DNA of 64,000 nucleotides from Cognatishimia coralii (GCF_037478305.1 NZ_JBBGAZ010000001.1:62001-126000), one strand, 5' to 3'; positions 8,243 through 17,212 are shown, numbered from the stretch's first letter. Numbers and translations: made by a program. The notes: a model not told the origin generated them from the letters alone.

Positions 8243-9262
8243 ATGCCCTTGAAGAAATTGCATATCACTTTGATCCCGATCATTTTTTTCGGATACGCGG
8301 TTCTGGTGAATATGATGCTTTTGGTTCCCAATGCCTCTGCACCCAAACCTCTCGTTTGGGATCATTCTTTGAGCCACTCACTCGATCAACTCTATGCGGA
8401 TCAGCAATTGCACGCCCCCTTTGCTCAGGCCGCTATCGGAGCGCTGCGCTATGCCCTGCTGCGAGAAGGCCGAGAGGGCGTGCGCGTTGCGCCTGAAGGG
8501 TGGCTTTTGTCGGAAGAGGAATTTCGCCCCCCTCTGCCCGAGGAGTCGGCGCGTGGTCTGCGACATCAGATCGTTGATTTCGCTCAACACATTCAGGCCC
8601 AGGGCGGGCAGGTCATCGTTGTCTTGTTGCCACCCAAAGCCGAGAGTCTGGGGCTCACGCTGTCGCCGGAAGTGGCGCGGCAAAAACATCGCTTGGTTGC
8701 GGCATTGCGCGCGGGCGGTGTCGCCTATTTGGACGCAGCGCCTGCTTTAGAGGGGCAAAACAGCTTTTTTAAAACGGACACGCATTGGACACCCAAAGGC
8801 GCGCGGTTTGTTGCAGATCTCATGGCTCGGAGTTTTCCATCCCTTACAGGCAACGCAGATGTCCAAGTCACTGTGCCCACACCCGACCATTTCACCGGAG
8901 ACCTTATTCCCTTCGTAACCCACGCAAGGTTGGCCCCATTCGTAGGTTTGCCGCGCGAAACAGCGAATGTGTTTCGGGCGAGGATCAAACTCGGTGAATC
9001 CAAGGATCTGTTCGCCGAACCTCGGGGCGCGCATGCGTTGGTGGGCACCAGCTATTCGGCAAATCCACGTTGGGGATTTGAGGATGCTTTGAAAGTTGCA
9101 CTGGCCCGCGACATTCTGAATTTTGCGACCGCAGGGCAGGGGCCTTTGGTGCCGATGAAAGCCTATCTGGAGCGAAAGGATCGCGACCCGCAGGCCACGG
9201 TGATCTGGGAATTTCCGGTCAGATATCTGACAGACCCGAATGTCCTGGAGCGCGTGCAATGA
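8243..9262 (+). CDS. algJ: AlgJ-like periplasmic O-acetyltransferase (SGNH-like)
   Basis: This 339-residue protein has an N-terminal hydrophobic segment, probably a signal anchor, and an AlgJ/AlgX-type SGNH-like domain. The family residues are visible: Asp179 and His181 in DTHW and Ser270 in GTSYS. In Pseudomonas, AlgJ works with AlgI and AlgX and acts as an acetyl carrier or transferase in the periplasm. It is somewhat shorter than Pseudomonas AlgJ (about 390). The gene starts 7 bases after algI and ends in an ATGA overlap with the next gene. I call it AlgJ rather than AlgX because it lacks a C-terminal carbohydrate-binding region. Confidence 0.82.
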   Translation: MPLKKLHITLIPIIFFGYAVLVNMMLLVPNASAPKPLVWDHSLSHSLDQLYADQQLHAPFAQAAIGALRYALLREGREGVRVAPEGWLLSEEEFRPPLPEESARGLRHQIVDFAQHIQAQGGQVIVVLLPPKAESLGLTLSPEVARQKHRLVAALRAGGVAYLDAAPALEGQNSFFKTDTHWTPKGARFVADLMARSFPSLTGNADVQVTVPTPDHFTGDLIPFVTHARLAPFVGLPRETANVFRARIKLGESKDLFAEPRGAHALVGTSYSANPRWGFEDALKVALARDILNFATAGQGPLVPMKAYLERKDRDPQATVIWEFPVRYLTDPNVLERVQ

Positions 9263-10563
9263 GGAGGCTCGCCGGCTGGCTTACGTGGGCTTCTATGCCG
9301 CTTTGGGTTCTTGCATGTGTCCTTTGGGCCAGCAGTGCCGCTGCCTCGCAATATGGGTGTAAGGGTTTGGCACTACTCAAGGAAACGGCGGTGCTTGAGG
9401 GCAACGACGGCGTGTTCTATCGCATCCAGTCGGATCTGCGCATGGATCATCGTGTATCGCAGCAAGCCATCGAATATATGGCAGAGCTGTCGCGCGCCTT
9501 GGCAGAAAATGGCACGCTGCTTGTCTATTTGCCTGTTCCGACAAAAGGGCTTGCGATGCCCCAGATGTTGCCAAGAGATGCGCGGCTCTATGGCTATGAC
9601 GCAGCCCTTGCTGGGCGTGTGTTTCAAGGCCTCATCGCAAGATTTGAGGCCGCCGGGGTCGCGACAGTCGATGCACTGCCGCAGATGACCAGCCTTGCCT
9701 CGGCAACGCCACCATTTTTCAAAGCGGATTTTCACTGGACTAGTTTTGGCGCGCGTGCCGCCGCCATGGCTGTGGCTGAACGCTTGCAGCGCGAGCCCAA
9801 CTATCAAGCGATGGAGAAAGCCCGCTATACCAGTCAGTCCGTGGGCCCAAAAACCGCCTTTTCTGGCTTAAGGCGGCTTTTGCAACTTTCCTGCCATGAC
9901 GCTCTGCCACCCGTGGTTACAACGGGTTTTGAAACGGACAAAACGCCGGAGGGCGAAACTGCGTCGGTAGACTTGTTCGCAGAGGCGGAGAGTGCCCAGA
10001 TCGCTTTGGTCGGCACGAGCTTTTCTGACAGCGACATCAATAACTTCGCGGGGTTTATTTCAGAGGCAACGGGGCTTGATGTGGTCAACTATGCGCTGAC
10101 GGGTGGCAATCAGTTTGGGGCAATTCAAGACTACCTGACGTCTCGCGAGTTTCACGAAAACCCGCCCGCAATATTGCTCTGGGAAAACCCTATCTACAAT
10201 TCCCTAACACGGTTTGGAGATCAGCCGATGCGCGAGCTTATTGCGGCGGCGCGGGGCAAGTGTCGCAAGGAATTGGTCGGCTCTGATGGCGGAGGCCCGG
10301 AGGTGGACATACCGCAAGATGCGACTACGCGAGATACCGTTCTGCTGGATCTTGGTATGGCTGATGCGCGCCGCGTGGCGTTCAATTTTGAGATGCCAGA
10401 TGGCTCAACCCGACGGCGGGTTGTCCAGCGCAGTTCCCGCCAGACCCCGACCGGACGCTTTTTCATGCCGTTGTCAGGCTTTGGGACCGAATTTCCGACA
10501 CAACTGCGCGTGGAGGCGCCAAATGCCAACACCACATCGGCGCGCTTTTTCTTGTGCAATTAG
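9259..10563 (+). CDS. algX: AlgX-like polymer O-acetyltransferase
   Basis: This 434-residue secreted protein has a signal peptide (about 1-29, ending SAAAS) and an SGNH-like domain with Asp157 and His159 in DFHW and Ser254 in LVGTSFSDSD. The stretch NFAGFISEATGLDVVNYAL and the later LLWENPIYN match the AlgX pattern. The C-terminal portion (about 345-434) is beta-rich in appearance and fits the AlgX carbohydrate-binding module. AlgX transfers acetyl groups onto the polymer in the periplasm. With AlgI and AlgJ this gives a complete, catalytically intact acetylation set. It is coupled to algJ by ATGA. Confidence 0.82.
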   Translation: MRRLAGWLTWASMPLWVLACVLWASSAAASQYGCKGLALLKETAVLEGNDGVFYRIQSDLRMDHRVSQQAIEYMAELSRALAENGTLLVYLPVPTKGLAMPQMLPRDARLYGYDAALAGRVFQGLIARFEAAGVATVDALPQMTSLASATPPFFKADFHWTSFGARAAAMAVAERLQREPNYQAMEKARYTSQSVGPKTAFSGLRRLLQLSCHDALPPVVTTGFETDKTPEGETASVDLFAEAESAQIALVGTSFSDSDINNFAGFISEATGLDVVNYALTGGNQFGAIQDYLTSREFHENPPAILLWENPIYNSLTRFGDQPMRELIAAARGKCRKELVGSDGGGPEVDIPQDATTRDTVLLDLGMADARRVAFNFEMPDGSTRRRVVQRSSRQTPTGRFFMPLSGFGTEFPTQLRVEAPNANTTSARFFLCN

Positions 10564-10582
10564 CCCAAAAAAGGAGACGACA

Positions 10583-11200
10583 ATGACCCGATTTTTCAAA
10601 CTGGCGTTGCTTTGCCTTTTCACGAATCCGCTGAATGCAGGCGATGTGGGTCTTTATCCTGAGGCGATTGATCCCGACGCGGGTTTTCTGCGCGTTCTGA
10701 TGACGGGTACAGGTTTCGTGAATATCGCGGGCAAGTCCCACAGGATCGACGCGCCAGGGCTCAGCCCATTTCATATTTTACCCTCTGGACGCACAGAGGT
10801 TGCATGGGCTGAGGGCCAAACCTGGGTCGATCTACCGTCGGGACGCCATGTGAACCTATTGATCCGTGAAGGCGGGCAGGCCGAGGCTGTCGAGGATCCC
10901 ATCGCCAATCACCCCGCCAAGGCGGATGTGACTTTGATCAACCTGTCAGACGTCGAGGATCTGGCGCTCTTTGTTCCGCAGGCCAAGACCGAAGTGTTCA
11001 CAGATGTTGCACCCGAAAAATTCGCGACCCGTGCGGTACGCGCGCCATTGACGCTGGACTTCGAGTTCCGCGCGAGCGATCGAACGCTGGCCGTCTTGTC
11101 GGGTGTCGACCTAGCCCGTAAATCGGGCGTCACGTTTTTGCTGACAGGATCGGGCGGAGACTACACTGCACAAGCTCTGCCGAACCGCTATGAACGCTAG
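10583..11200 (+). CDS. algF: AlgF-like periplasmic acetylation accessory protein
   Basis: This 205-residue protein has a signal peptide (MTRFFKLALLCLF..., cleavage after NA-G at about residue 20). It is followed by GDVGLYPEAIDPDAGFLRVL, which fits the AlgF pattern of a short beta-rich domain, and has a second beta-rich half. Pseudomonas AlgF (about 216) is needed for acetylation and links AlgJ to AlgX. The ATG at 10583 follows AAGGAGACGA. The 3' end overlaps the next gene by 11 bases. There are no catalytic motifs, so the call rests on length, signal peptide and position. Confidence 0.7.
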   Translation: MTRFFKLALLCLFTNPLNAGDVGLYPEAIDPDAGFLRVLMTGTGFVNIAGKSHRIDAPGLSPFHILPSGRTEVAWAEGQTWVDLPSGRHVNLLIREGGQAEAVEDPIANHPAKADVTLINLSDVEDLALFVPQAKTEVFTDVAPEKFATRAVRAPLTLDFEFRASDRTLAVLSGVDLARKSGVTFLLTGSGGDYTAQALPNRYER

Positions 11201-13451
11201 GGCATTTCTTCTGGTCTTGATCTGCGGCTTGCCAGAGTTCGGCTCGGCCCAGCCCATAGATCTGTCTTTCCCTCCGCCGTATGTGCCCAAGCAAGACCAA
11301 TGTGCTAACGGGCGCAGACTTGATCAGATCATGGACACGTGGGCGGTGCAGGGATGGCCAGAAGGCCTATCTTCAGCAACGGCATCGCGCGACATAGCAA
11401 CTTTGCGTAAAGAAAACGCAGCGGAGCATGTGGCGCTCATTCTGAGGATCATCGCTGAACTGGCCAAACGCGATCCGAAGTTTGTGGGAAAACGCGCTTT
11501 GTTGGCCGAGATCGAGGTTTTGCGCGCAGCAGGTGCGGATCAGGACATTCGTGCGCGGCAATTGGTGCCAGAGCTCGCAGCGCTCAGCAATGGAACCTCG
11601 GCGCAGGTGTCTCGGGCTTTGGCACGCTACTATGGCGATGGGCTAGGGGTGAAAACCGACCCGGTTTTGGCGGATCAGTATCTGGTGACAGCAGCGCGCT
11701 TGGGACATCCTGATGCACTACTGACGCTCGCCAGCCGCCACAGCAAAGGGACCGCGCCAGTTCAGTGGGACATGCCGGCCAAAGACAGTGTCCTGACGGC
11801 CTTTAAAACCTTGATCACACCTCTGAATTCTGGCGTCTGCGATCGCAGCAGTCGTATCGCGCGGGCCTATCTCACTGGCGACCTTGTGCAGCAGAATGCT
11901 GAATTGGGACAGGCCTGGCTGCGCTTTGCGGCCGATCTCGGAGATGCCAATGCGGCTTGGAAGGTCTATGAATTGCAGCGCCTGGCCGAAGAGGTCCTTC
12001 CCGACACGCAGGTGCGCATAAGATACCTTACACAGGCGGCCGAGGCGGGTTTGCCATTCGCGCAAGTGGCTTTAGGGCGAGTTTATGAGCGCGGCGCATT
12101 GGTGGCGCAGGATCTGGAGCGCGCGAAAGAGCTTTTTACCCGAGCGGCGGATCAAGGATATCGCGCGGGTTTGGTGCGACTGGCCTTGTTTCTTGAAGAT
12201 CACAATGAGTCTTTTCCCAATTCCGGTCCGCACTGGCACTCCGCCTTAGAACGCCTAAGCGAAACAGAGGATCCGCCCGCCTGGGTCTTTACCAGATTGG
12301 CCAACGCGCGTCTGAAAGCAGAGAAAAGCCCGGATGCTAAAATCATTGGTCTCTATCGAAAAGCTGCGGATCTCGGAGATCGCGAAGCCATGACACGTCT
12401 TGCCGAATTGTTGCTGTCAGATCGCTCGATAGCTGACGGGTTTGGGCAAGCGGTGGATTTGCTTGCAGAGGCCGTTGCTGTTCACGGCAGTACGGGCGAG
12501 GCCAAAAAGCTGTTTGACGCTTATATGTGTAAATCAGCAGACAGCCCACATGTGGATGAGGCCTTGTATTGGCGCGCGCAATATGAGGCCGCAGATCCGC
12601 CTTTGCCTCAAAGCGAGGGTGATTTGATCGCGGCCCTCCAATCGCAAGCGCTTTATCGTCGGCACTCTGCCCTAGAGCTTTGGTTCCCGCATGTGAAAGC
12701 CCAAAACGACATCGCATCTGTCGCGTTCTGGGATCTGTATACGCAGGGTTTCGGACAGCTTTTGGAGCAGCAGGCCGCTGTTGAAGCGGATCGTCTTGCC
12801 TCGGCGCAATGGCGAGAGGATGCCAAGCGGTTGCTCACCCAAATCCACGACAGGGATGGCACAGCCGCGATGATGGCCTTCTCAAATGCGATAATCATGG
12901 AAGGCCCCGCGCTTGAGGCTCGTTTGATCCAGGAAACCTCACAGGGATCTGGCGCTGCTCTGAGAATGCTGGCCTCTGTGCGCGGCGAGGGTGTTCACAA
13001 GATCTTGCCGCCGCATTTGAACGACCTTTTGCGAAAAGGCGACTTTGATGCCCTGCTATTGGCGACGCCCAACGCGGATAGGCCGCTTAGGGTTCTGGAC
13101 CTTGCGATCGGCAAAATGCCCTGTGACTTCAAGTCTGCAATGGCCGTCGCGCGCGTGTCAGGTCGTGTCGGGGCCTTTGAACGACTTGCTCAGTTCCTTG
13201 AGATCGCAGAACATCTGCACGGCGACAAACCCTGGGCATTGATGCATCTCGGCGAAGCTCGGCTGAAGTGGTTGGGGATGCAAGAGGCACAGTCCGCCGT
13301 ACAATTATTTTCTGCGGCCTTTCAAGGTGGAGAGCTGACAGCGGGAAAACGCCTGCTCGCGCTTTTGCAAAACCCCGAGACGCCGCTCTATGACCCTATC
13401 GAAGCTGGGATACTCCAGAGCAAAATCGCAGAGCTAACCGAGTCATTGTGA
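11190..13451 (+). CDS. Large Sel1/TPR-repeat secreted protein, AlgK-like
   Basis: This 753-residue exported protein has a signal peptide (about 1-20, ending FGSA) and helical repeats. Sel1-type units are readable at about 145-185 (ALARYYGDGLGVK...AARLGHPDALLTLA), 225-255 and 285-325 (LGRVYERGALVAQDLERAK). In position it corresponds to AlgK, the periplasmic scaffold that guides alginate to the AlgE porin. It differs in two ways. It is about 280 residues longer than Pseudomonas AlgK, with an extra C-terminal alpha-solenoid (about 440-753). It also has no lipobox cysteine after the signal peptide, so it should be soluble in the periplasm rather than anchored in the outer membrane. The AlgK assignment is by repeats and context. 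Confidence 0.65.
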   Translation: MNARAFLLVLICGLPEFGSAQPIDLSFPPPYVPKQDQCANGRRLDQIMDTWAVQGWPEGLSSATASRDIATLRKENAAEHVALILRIIAELAKRDPKFVGKRALLAEIEVLRAAGADQDIRARQLVPELAALSNGTSAQVSRALARYYGDGLGVKTDPVLADQYLVTAARLGHPDALLTLASRHSKGTAPVQWDMPAKDSVLTAFKTLITPLNSGVCDRSSRIARAYLTGDLVQQNAELGQAWLRFAADLGDANAAWKVYELQRLAEEVLPDTQVRIRYLTQAAEAGLPFAQVALGRVYERGALVAQDLERAKELFTRAADQGYRAGLVRLALFLEDHNESFPNSGPHWHSALERLSETEDPPAWVFTRLANARLKAEKSPDAKIIGLYRKAADLGDREAMTRLAELLLSDRSIADGFGQAVDLLAEAVAVHGSTGEAKKLFDAYMCKSADSPHVDEALYWRAQYEAADPPLPQSEGDLIAALQSQALYRRHSALELWFPHVKAQNDIASVAFWDLYTQGFGQLLEQQAAVEADRLASAQWREDAKRLLTQIHDRDGTAAMMAFSNAIIMEGPALEARLIQETSQGSGAALRMLASVRGEGVHKILPPHLNDLLRKGDFDALLLATPNADRPLRVLDLAIGKMPCDFKSAMAVARVSGRVGAFERLAQFLEIAEHLHGDKPWALMHLGEARLKWLGMQEAQSAVQLFSAAFQGGELTAGKRLLALLQNPETPLYDPIEAGILQSKIAELTESL

Positions 13452-14422
13452 TGCGCTTCCTTTGGGTTCTGTTTCTCGGGGTCGCGGATCCCTTGGTTGC
13501 ATGTCCGGACTTTACGGATGTGCCCAGCACTCTCAGCTATCCAAGCCCCTACGTGGCAGGAGATCCGACGAAGTCTCAGATATCAAAATCGCAACATGCG
13601 CAGATGAAAGCTGCGGTGGCACCTATAGATGATGCTCTGCGGGCTTTGGCGCGTGTTGCGGATGATTTGCCAGATCCAGATGCACAGGGGTGTTTGATAT
13701 CGCACTTGCAGCATTGGGCGCAGCAGGATGGGTTTGCAGAGCTTCAAACACTACAGGCCCGTTTGACAATCGGGGCGCGCCTTGCCGGTTTTGCCATCCT
13801 TGCGCGGCGCTTGAAGGCGGCTGGCGCGACGGAGGCTGACTTGAGAGATGCCACGCAATGGCTTTCGCGACGCGCTCGGGCGCAGGTGTCATTCTGGGAG
13901 GCCGAAGCCCCACCTTTGGCCCGTAAAGGCAACTTGCGGGCTTGGGCCAGCCTAGCGGTTTGGGTGATCGGAGAGCTACAGGGATCAACGATTTTGATGG
14001 AGTGGCCCAGGGCCGGGCAAGCGCAAGTCATTTGCGCTGCCAACGCGGATGGCAGCCTGCCAATCGAGATGCGTCGCGGGCAATTTAGTTTACATTATCA
14101 ACTGCATGCGGTTGCGCCGCTTGTTGTCTTGGCGGCGTTTCAAAAACAGGCGCAGGTGCCAGTGCCGTGCGAGGCGGCGCTACGGCGCGCGGCGGAATAC
14201 GCGCTTTCGGACATAGAGAGTGGCGCAAAAACCGCGGCTCGCACCGGCGTTATTCAGAGTTACTTTAATGGAACGGAAACGCTCGCGCAGCATGAACTCG
14301 CATGGATCGAGGCATACTTTACACTAGAGGCCTCGGGACCTGCACGAGAGCTTGCGCGTGATTTGCGCCCGCTAGGCAATTCAAAACTCGGAGGAAATCA
14401 GACCAAACTCTGGGGTCATTAA
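13451..14422 (+). CDS. AlgL-like (PL5 fold) protein with altered active site
   Basis: This is a 323-residue secreted relative of periplasmic alginate lyase AlgL. Homology runs along the whole protein: PLARKGNLRAWASLAVW aligns with the AlgL catalytic segment around NNHSYWAAW, IEMRRGQFSLHYQ with the RRQRALAYHNY segment, and the end carries KLGGN where AlgL has RLGGE. By ungapped alignment the catalytic His202 becomes Leu162 and Lys66 becomes Pro33, while Asn201 (Asn161), Arg249 (Arg209) and Tyr256 (Tyr216) remain. Lyase activity is therefore doubtful. It may bind polymer instead, or cut a different uronic acid. The start is the ATG at 13451, overlapping the upstream TGA by one base; GTG 13448 is an alternative. 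Confidence 0.75.
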   Translation: MRFLWVLFLGVADPLVACPDFTDVPSTLSYPSPYVAGDPTKSQISKSQHAQMKAAVAPIDDALRALARVADDLPDPDAQGCLISHLQHWAQQDGFAELQTLQARLTIGARLAGFAILARRLKAAGATEADLRDATQWLSRRARAQVSFWEAEAPPLARKGNLRAWASLAVWVIGELQGSTILMEWPRAGQAQVICAANADGSLPIEMRRGQFSLHYQLHAVAPLVVLAAFQKQAQVPVPCEAALRRAAEYALSDIESGAKTAARTGVIQSYFNGTETLAQHELAWIEAYFTLEASGPARELARDLRPLGNSKLGGNQTKLWGH

Positions 14423-14487
14423 CCGACCATAAAGAATTTCCTGAGAGTTTTGGGAAAAATAAAAAGAGCAGTTTTAGGAAGTTATTT

Positions 14488-15102
14488 GTGCAAACGGTTT
14501 TAATCATAGATCGGAATCCGTCTTTGGCAGAGGCTCTCGCCGCACAGCTTTCGGTGCCAGGCGAACGTATGTGCATGGGGTCGGCTTCGGACAACCCAAT
14601 CGCCCGCATTCGTGAGGCAGAGGTCGATCTGGTTATTCTGGACCCCTGCGATCTGGAAGAGGATCTGGAGCAGTTTTGCACAACGCTTCTGAATGGTTCC
14701 GGGAAACCTCGGTTGCTGTCCTATAGTTTCACCGTCTCGCGCCCTGCGATCCAAGAGGCTTTGGCCGCAGGGTTTCACGGTTGCATGTCAAAATACTCGA
14801 CCCTCATCCAGCTAGAGGCAGCGATTGCAGCGGTGCTTGGGGGCGGCGTTTATTTTGACCCAAGGTTCGCGGAACTTTTGTGGCCCGCTCAGAATAAATT
14901 GCCCGACGACGTGCTGAGCCTGCGCGAGAAAGAAGTGCTGGTGCGCACAGCCAAGGGGCTTGCGAGCAAGCAAATCGCGATGGATCTGGATATCAGTGCC
15001 AAGACGGTCGAAACCTATAAGGCGCGCGCGGTGCAGAAACTGGGGCTGTCTGATCGCTCCAAGGTATTTGACTATGCACTCGAGCAGGGCTGGATCAACT
15101 AA
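14488..15102 (+). CDS. NarL/LuxR-type orphan response regulator
   Basis: This 204-residue DNA-binding regulator has an N-terminal receiver-like domain (about 1-120) with Asp8, the phosphoacceptor-position Asp52 in LVILDPCD, and Lys102. Its C-terminal LuxR helix-turn-helix (about 138-198) reads SLREKEVLVRTAKGLASKQI and then SAKTVETYKARAVQKLG. The acidic pair at the phosphorylation site is reduced to one Asp (IIDRN), so phosphorylation-independent control is possible. The start is a GTG. It lies 65 bases after the algL-like gene on the same strand with no histidine kinase nearby, so it probably regulates this exopolysaccharide operon. Confidence 0.8.
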   Translation: MQTVLIIDRNPSLAEALAAQLSVPGERMCMGSASDNPIARIREAEVDLVILDPCDLEEDLEQFCTTLLNGSGKPRLLSYSFTVSRPAIQEALAAGFHGCMSKYSTLIQLEAAIAAVLGGGVYFDPRFAELLWPAQNKLPDDVLSLREKEVLVRTAKGLASKQIAMDLDISAKTVETYKARAVQKLGLSDRSKVFDYALEQGWIN

Positions 15103-15191
15103 ACTGCTTCCAATTGGCGCGCAGGCCCTTTGCCTCTTGACCCGCGTCCGCTTTGTGACCACTTACGCTTGCACCAGCAAGCGAGGACTCT

Positions 15192-16988
15192 ATGGCGCGC
15201 CAACCCACCCCCTATGCCAGCGACGAAGAGCGCGAGAAATCCAAGCGCATCGGCGCTTTGCGCGAACTTGCGCCATTTCTGGCCCCTTATAAGTGGCTCG
15301 TGTTCTTTGCGGGTGTCGCGCTGGTTCTGACAGCCAGCGTGTCGCTGGTGCTGCCAATTGCCGTGCGCCGCGTGGTGGACAATTTCAACACAGCCAATGC
15401 GGAACTTTTGAACGGCTATTTCCTTGCCGCTATTGGCGTCGCAGGCTTGCTCGCCGTGGGCACGGCGCTGCGCTATATGCTCGTGACGAAACTCGGCGAA
15501 AGCGTTGTGGCCGACATCCGCAAAGCGGTGTTTGATCGCGTGATCGGCATGAGTCCCGCGTTCTATGAGCGCATCATGACCGGCGAAGTCCTGTCTCGGA
15601 TCACCACTGACACCACACTGATCCTCTCGGTCATCGGCAGCTCGATTTCCGTGGCGTTGCGCAATGTTCTGATTTTCGCAGGCGGTTTGGCCCTGATGCT
15701 TTGGACCTCGGCCAAGCTGACAGGCCTCGTTTTGCTGATCGTCCCTCTGGTCATCGTGCCGATTGTGGTATTGGGCCGTCGCCTGCGCGTGATCAGCCGC
15801 GAGAACCAGGACAAGATCGCCGAAAGCTCTGGCAACGCCTCTGAGGCTTTGCTGGCTGTCCAAACCGTGCAGGCCTTTACCCATGAGGCGCAGTCTCGCA
15901 AGAGCTTCTCGGATGTGACGGACCAGTCCCTTGTGGCAGCCTACAAACGGATTACCACCCGCGCGGTCATGACGATGATCGTGATTTTCCTGATCTTCTC
16001 CGGCGTGGTCGGCGTCCTGTGGATTGGCGCCAATGACGTGCGCACAGATGTCATGAGCGCAGGTGCTTTGATCCAATTCGTGATCTATGCGGTGATGGTC
16101 GCGGGCTCTGTCGCGGCGTTGTCCGAAATCTGGGGAGAGTTGCAGCGCGCAGCGGGCGCGACCGAGCGTCTGGTTGAACTCTTGCAGGTCGAAGACCGCG
16201 TGAAAGATCCCCAAGCGGCCAAAGCCCTGCCCAAACCCGCGCGTGGTCAGATCGACTTTGACGCGGTCAGCTTCAACTACCCCGCGCGGCCCGATATCCC
16301 GGCGCTCAAGGACGTGACGCTGTCCATTCAGCCCGGAGAAACCGTGGCCTTTGTCGGCCCCTCAGGCGCGGGCAAGACCACGATCATTCAGATGCTGCAG
16401 CGCTTCTATGATCCTCTGGCGGGCGAGATCCGCATTGACGATGTGGCGCTGACCGATATGGAGCGCTCCGATTTCCGCTCGGAAATCGCGCTGGTGCCGC
16501 AGGATCCGGTGATCTTTGCAACCACGGCGCGTGAAAACATTCGTTTTGGCCGCCCTGAGGCCACAGACGCCGAAGTTGACGCCGCCGCCAAAGCCGCCGC
16601 GGCCTATGACTTTATCTCGGCCTTGCCCGAAGGCTTTGACAGCTATGTCGGCGAGCGCGGTGTGATGTTGTCTGGTGGTCAAAAGCAACGCATTGCTATC
16701 GCCCGCGCCATCCTTCGCGACGCACCGATCCTGTTGTTGGACGAAGCCACCTCGGCGCTGGATGCGGAAAGCGAACGTCTGGTGCAGCAGGCCGTCGATG
16801 GCCTGTCTAAGGACCGCACGACCCTAATTGTGGCCCACCGTCTGGCGACCGTTAAGAAAGCCGACCGCATCATCGTGATGGAGGCCGGTCAGATCGTCGC
16901 GCAAGGCACGCATGCGGAATTGGTCGCCCAAGGCGGGCTTTACGCGAAACTGGCGCGTTTGCAATTTACAGCCGAAGACGCCGCTTAA
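15192..16988 (+). CDS. MsbA-type ABC exporter (fused permease and ATPase)
   Basis: This 598-residue half-transporter has six predicted transmembrane helices in an N-terminal ABC exporter domain (about 30-320) and a C-terminal nucleotide-binding domain with Walker A GPSGAGKTT, signature LSGGQKQR, Walker B LLLDEATSALD and the H-loop VAHRLAT. It would act as a homodimer exporting a lipid, glycolipid or hydrophobic drug. The residues following the ATPase motifs match the MsbA-related family common in Rhodobacterales. It lies 90 bases after the response regulator on the same strand; a role in envelope polysaccharide or lipid export is possible but not shown. Confidence 0.88.
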   Translation: MARQPTPYASDEEREKSKRIGALRELAPFLAPYKWLVFFAGVALVLTASVSLVLPIAVRRVVDNFNTANAELLNGYFLAAIGVAGLLAVGTALRYMLVTKLGESVVADIRKAVFDRVIGMSPAFYERIMTGEVLSRITTDTTLILSVIGSSISVALRNVLIFAGGLALMLWTSAKLTGLVLLIVPLVIVPIVVLGRRLRVISRENQDKIAESSGNASEALLAVQTVQAFTHEAQSRKSFSDVTDQSLVAAYKRITTRAVMTMIVIFLIFSGVVGVLWIGANDVRTDVMSAGALIQFVIYAVMVAGSVAALSEIWGELQRAAGATERLVELLQVEDRVKDPQAAKALPKPARGQIDFDAVSFNYPARPDIPALKDVTLSIQPGETVAFVGPSGAGKTTIIQMLQRFYDPLAGEIRIDDVALTDMERSDFRSEIALVPQDPVIFATTARENIRFGRPEATDAEVDAAAKAAAAYDFISALPEGFDSYVGERGVMLSGGQKQRIAIARAILRDAPILLLDEATSALDAESERLVQQAVDGLSKDRTTLIVAHRLATVKKADRIIVMEAGQIVAQGTHAELVAQGGLYAKLARLQFTAEDAA

Positions 16989-17073
16989 TCGCGAATTTTT
17001 GAACTTTCGCACCGCGCGGTTCTTTAGATTTGTTGCGCGGTGCCTAAATCTCTGTAACCCTGTGAAAAGAGGG

Positions 17074-17092
17074 GCGTCGGACAAACCGACGC
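17074..17092 (+). terminator. Hairpin downstream of the ABC exporter
   Basis: A 7-bp stem (GCGTCGG, 17074-17080; CCGACGC, 17086-17092) with loop ACAAA is followed, after AGCGTC, by a short T-run. It is a weak terminator candidate between the exporter and the acyl-CoA synthetase. Confidence 0.35.
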
Positions 17093-17212
17093 AGCGTCTT
17101 TTGTCAGATCGGCCAAGGTTGACCCAAAGGTAACCTTGATCCGCAAAAGTCGCATATGGTGAAAGTCCAAGGCGCGCAAACGTCTAAGAATAGGGCGCTA
17201 GGGGAGGAATAT

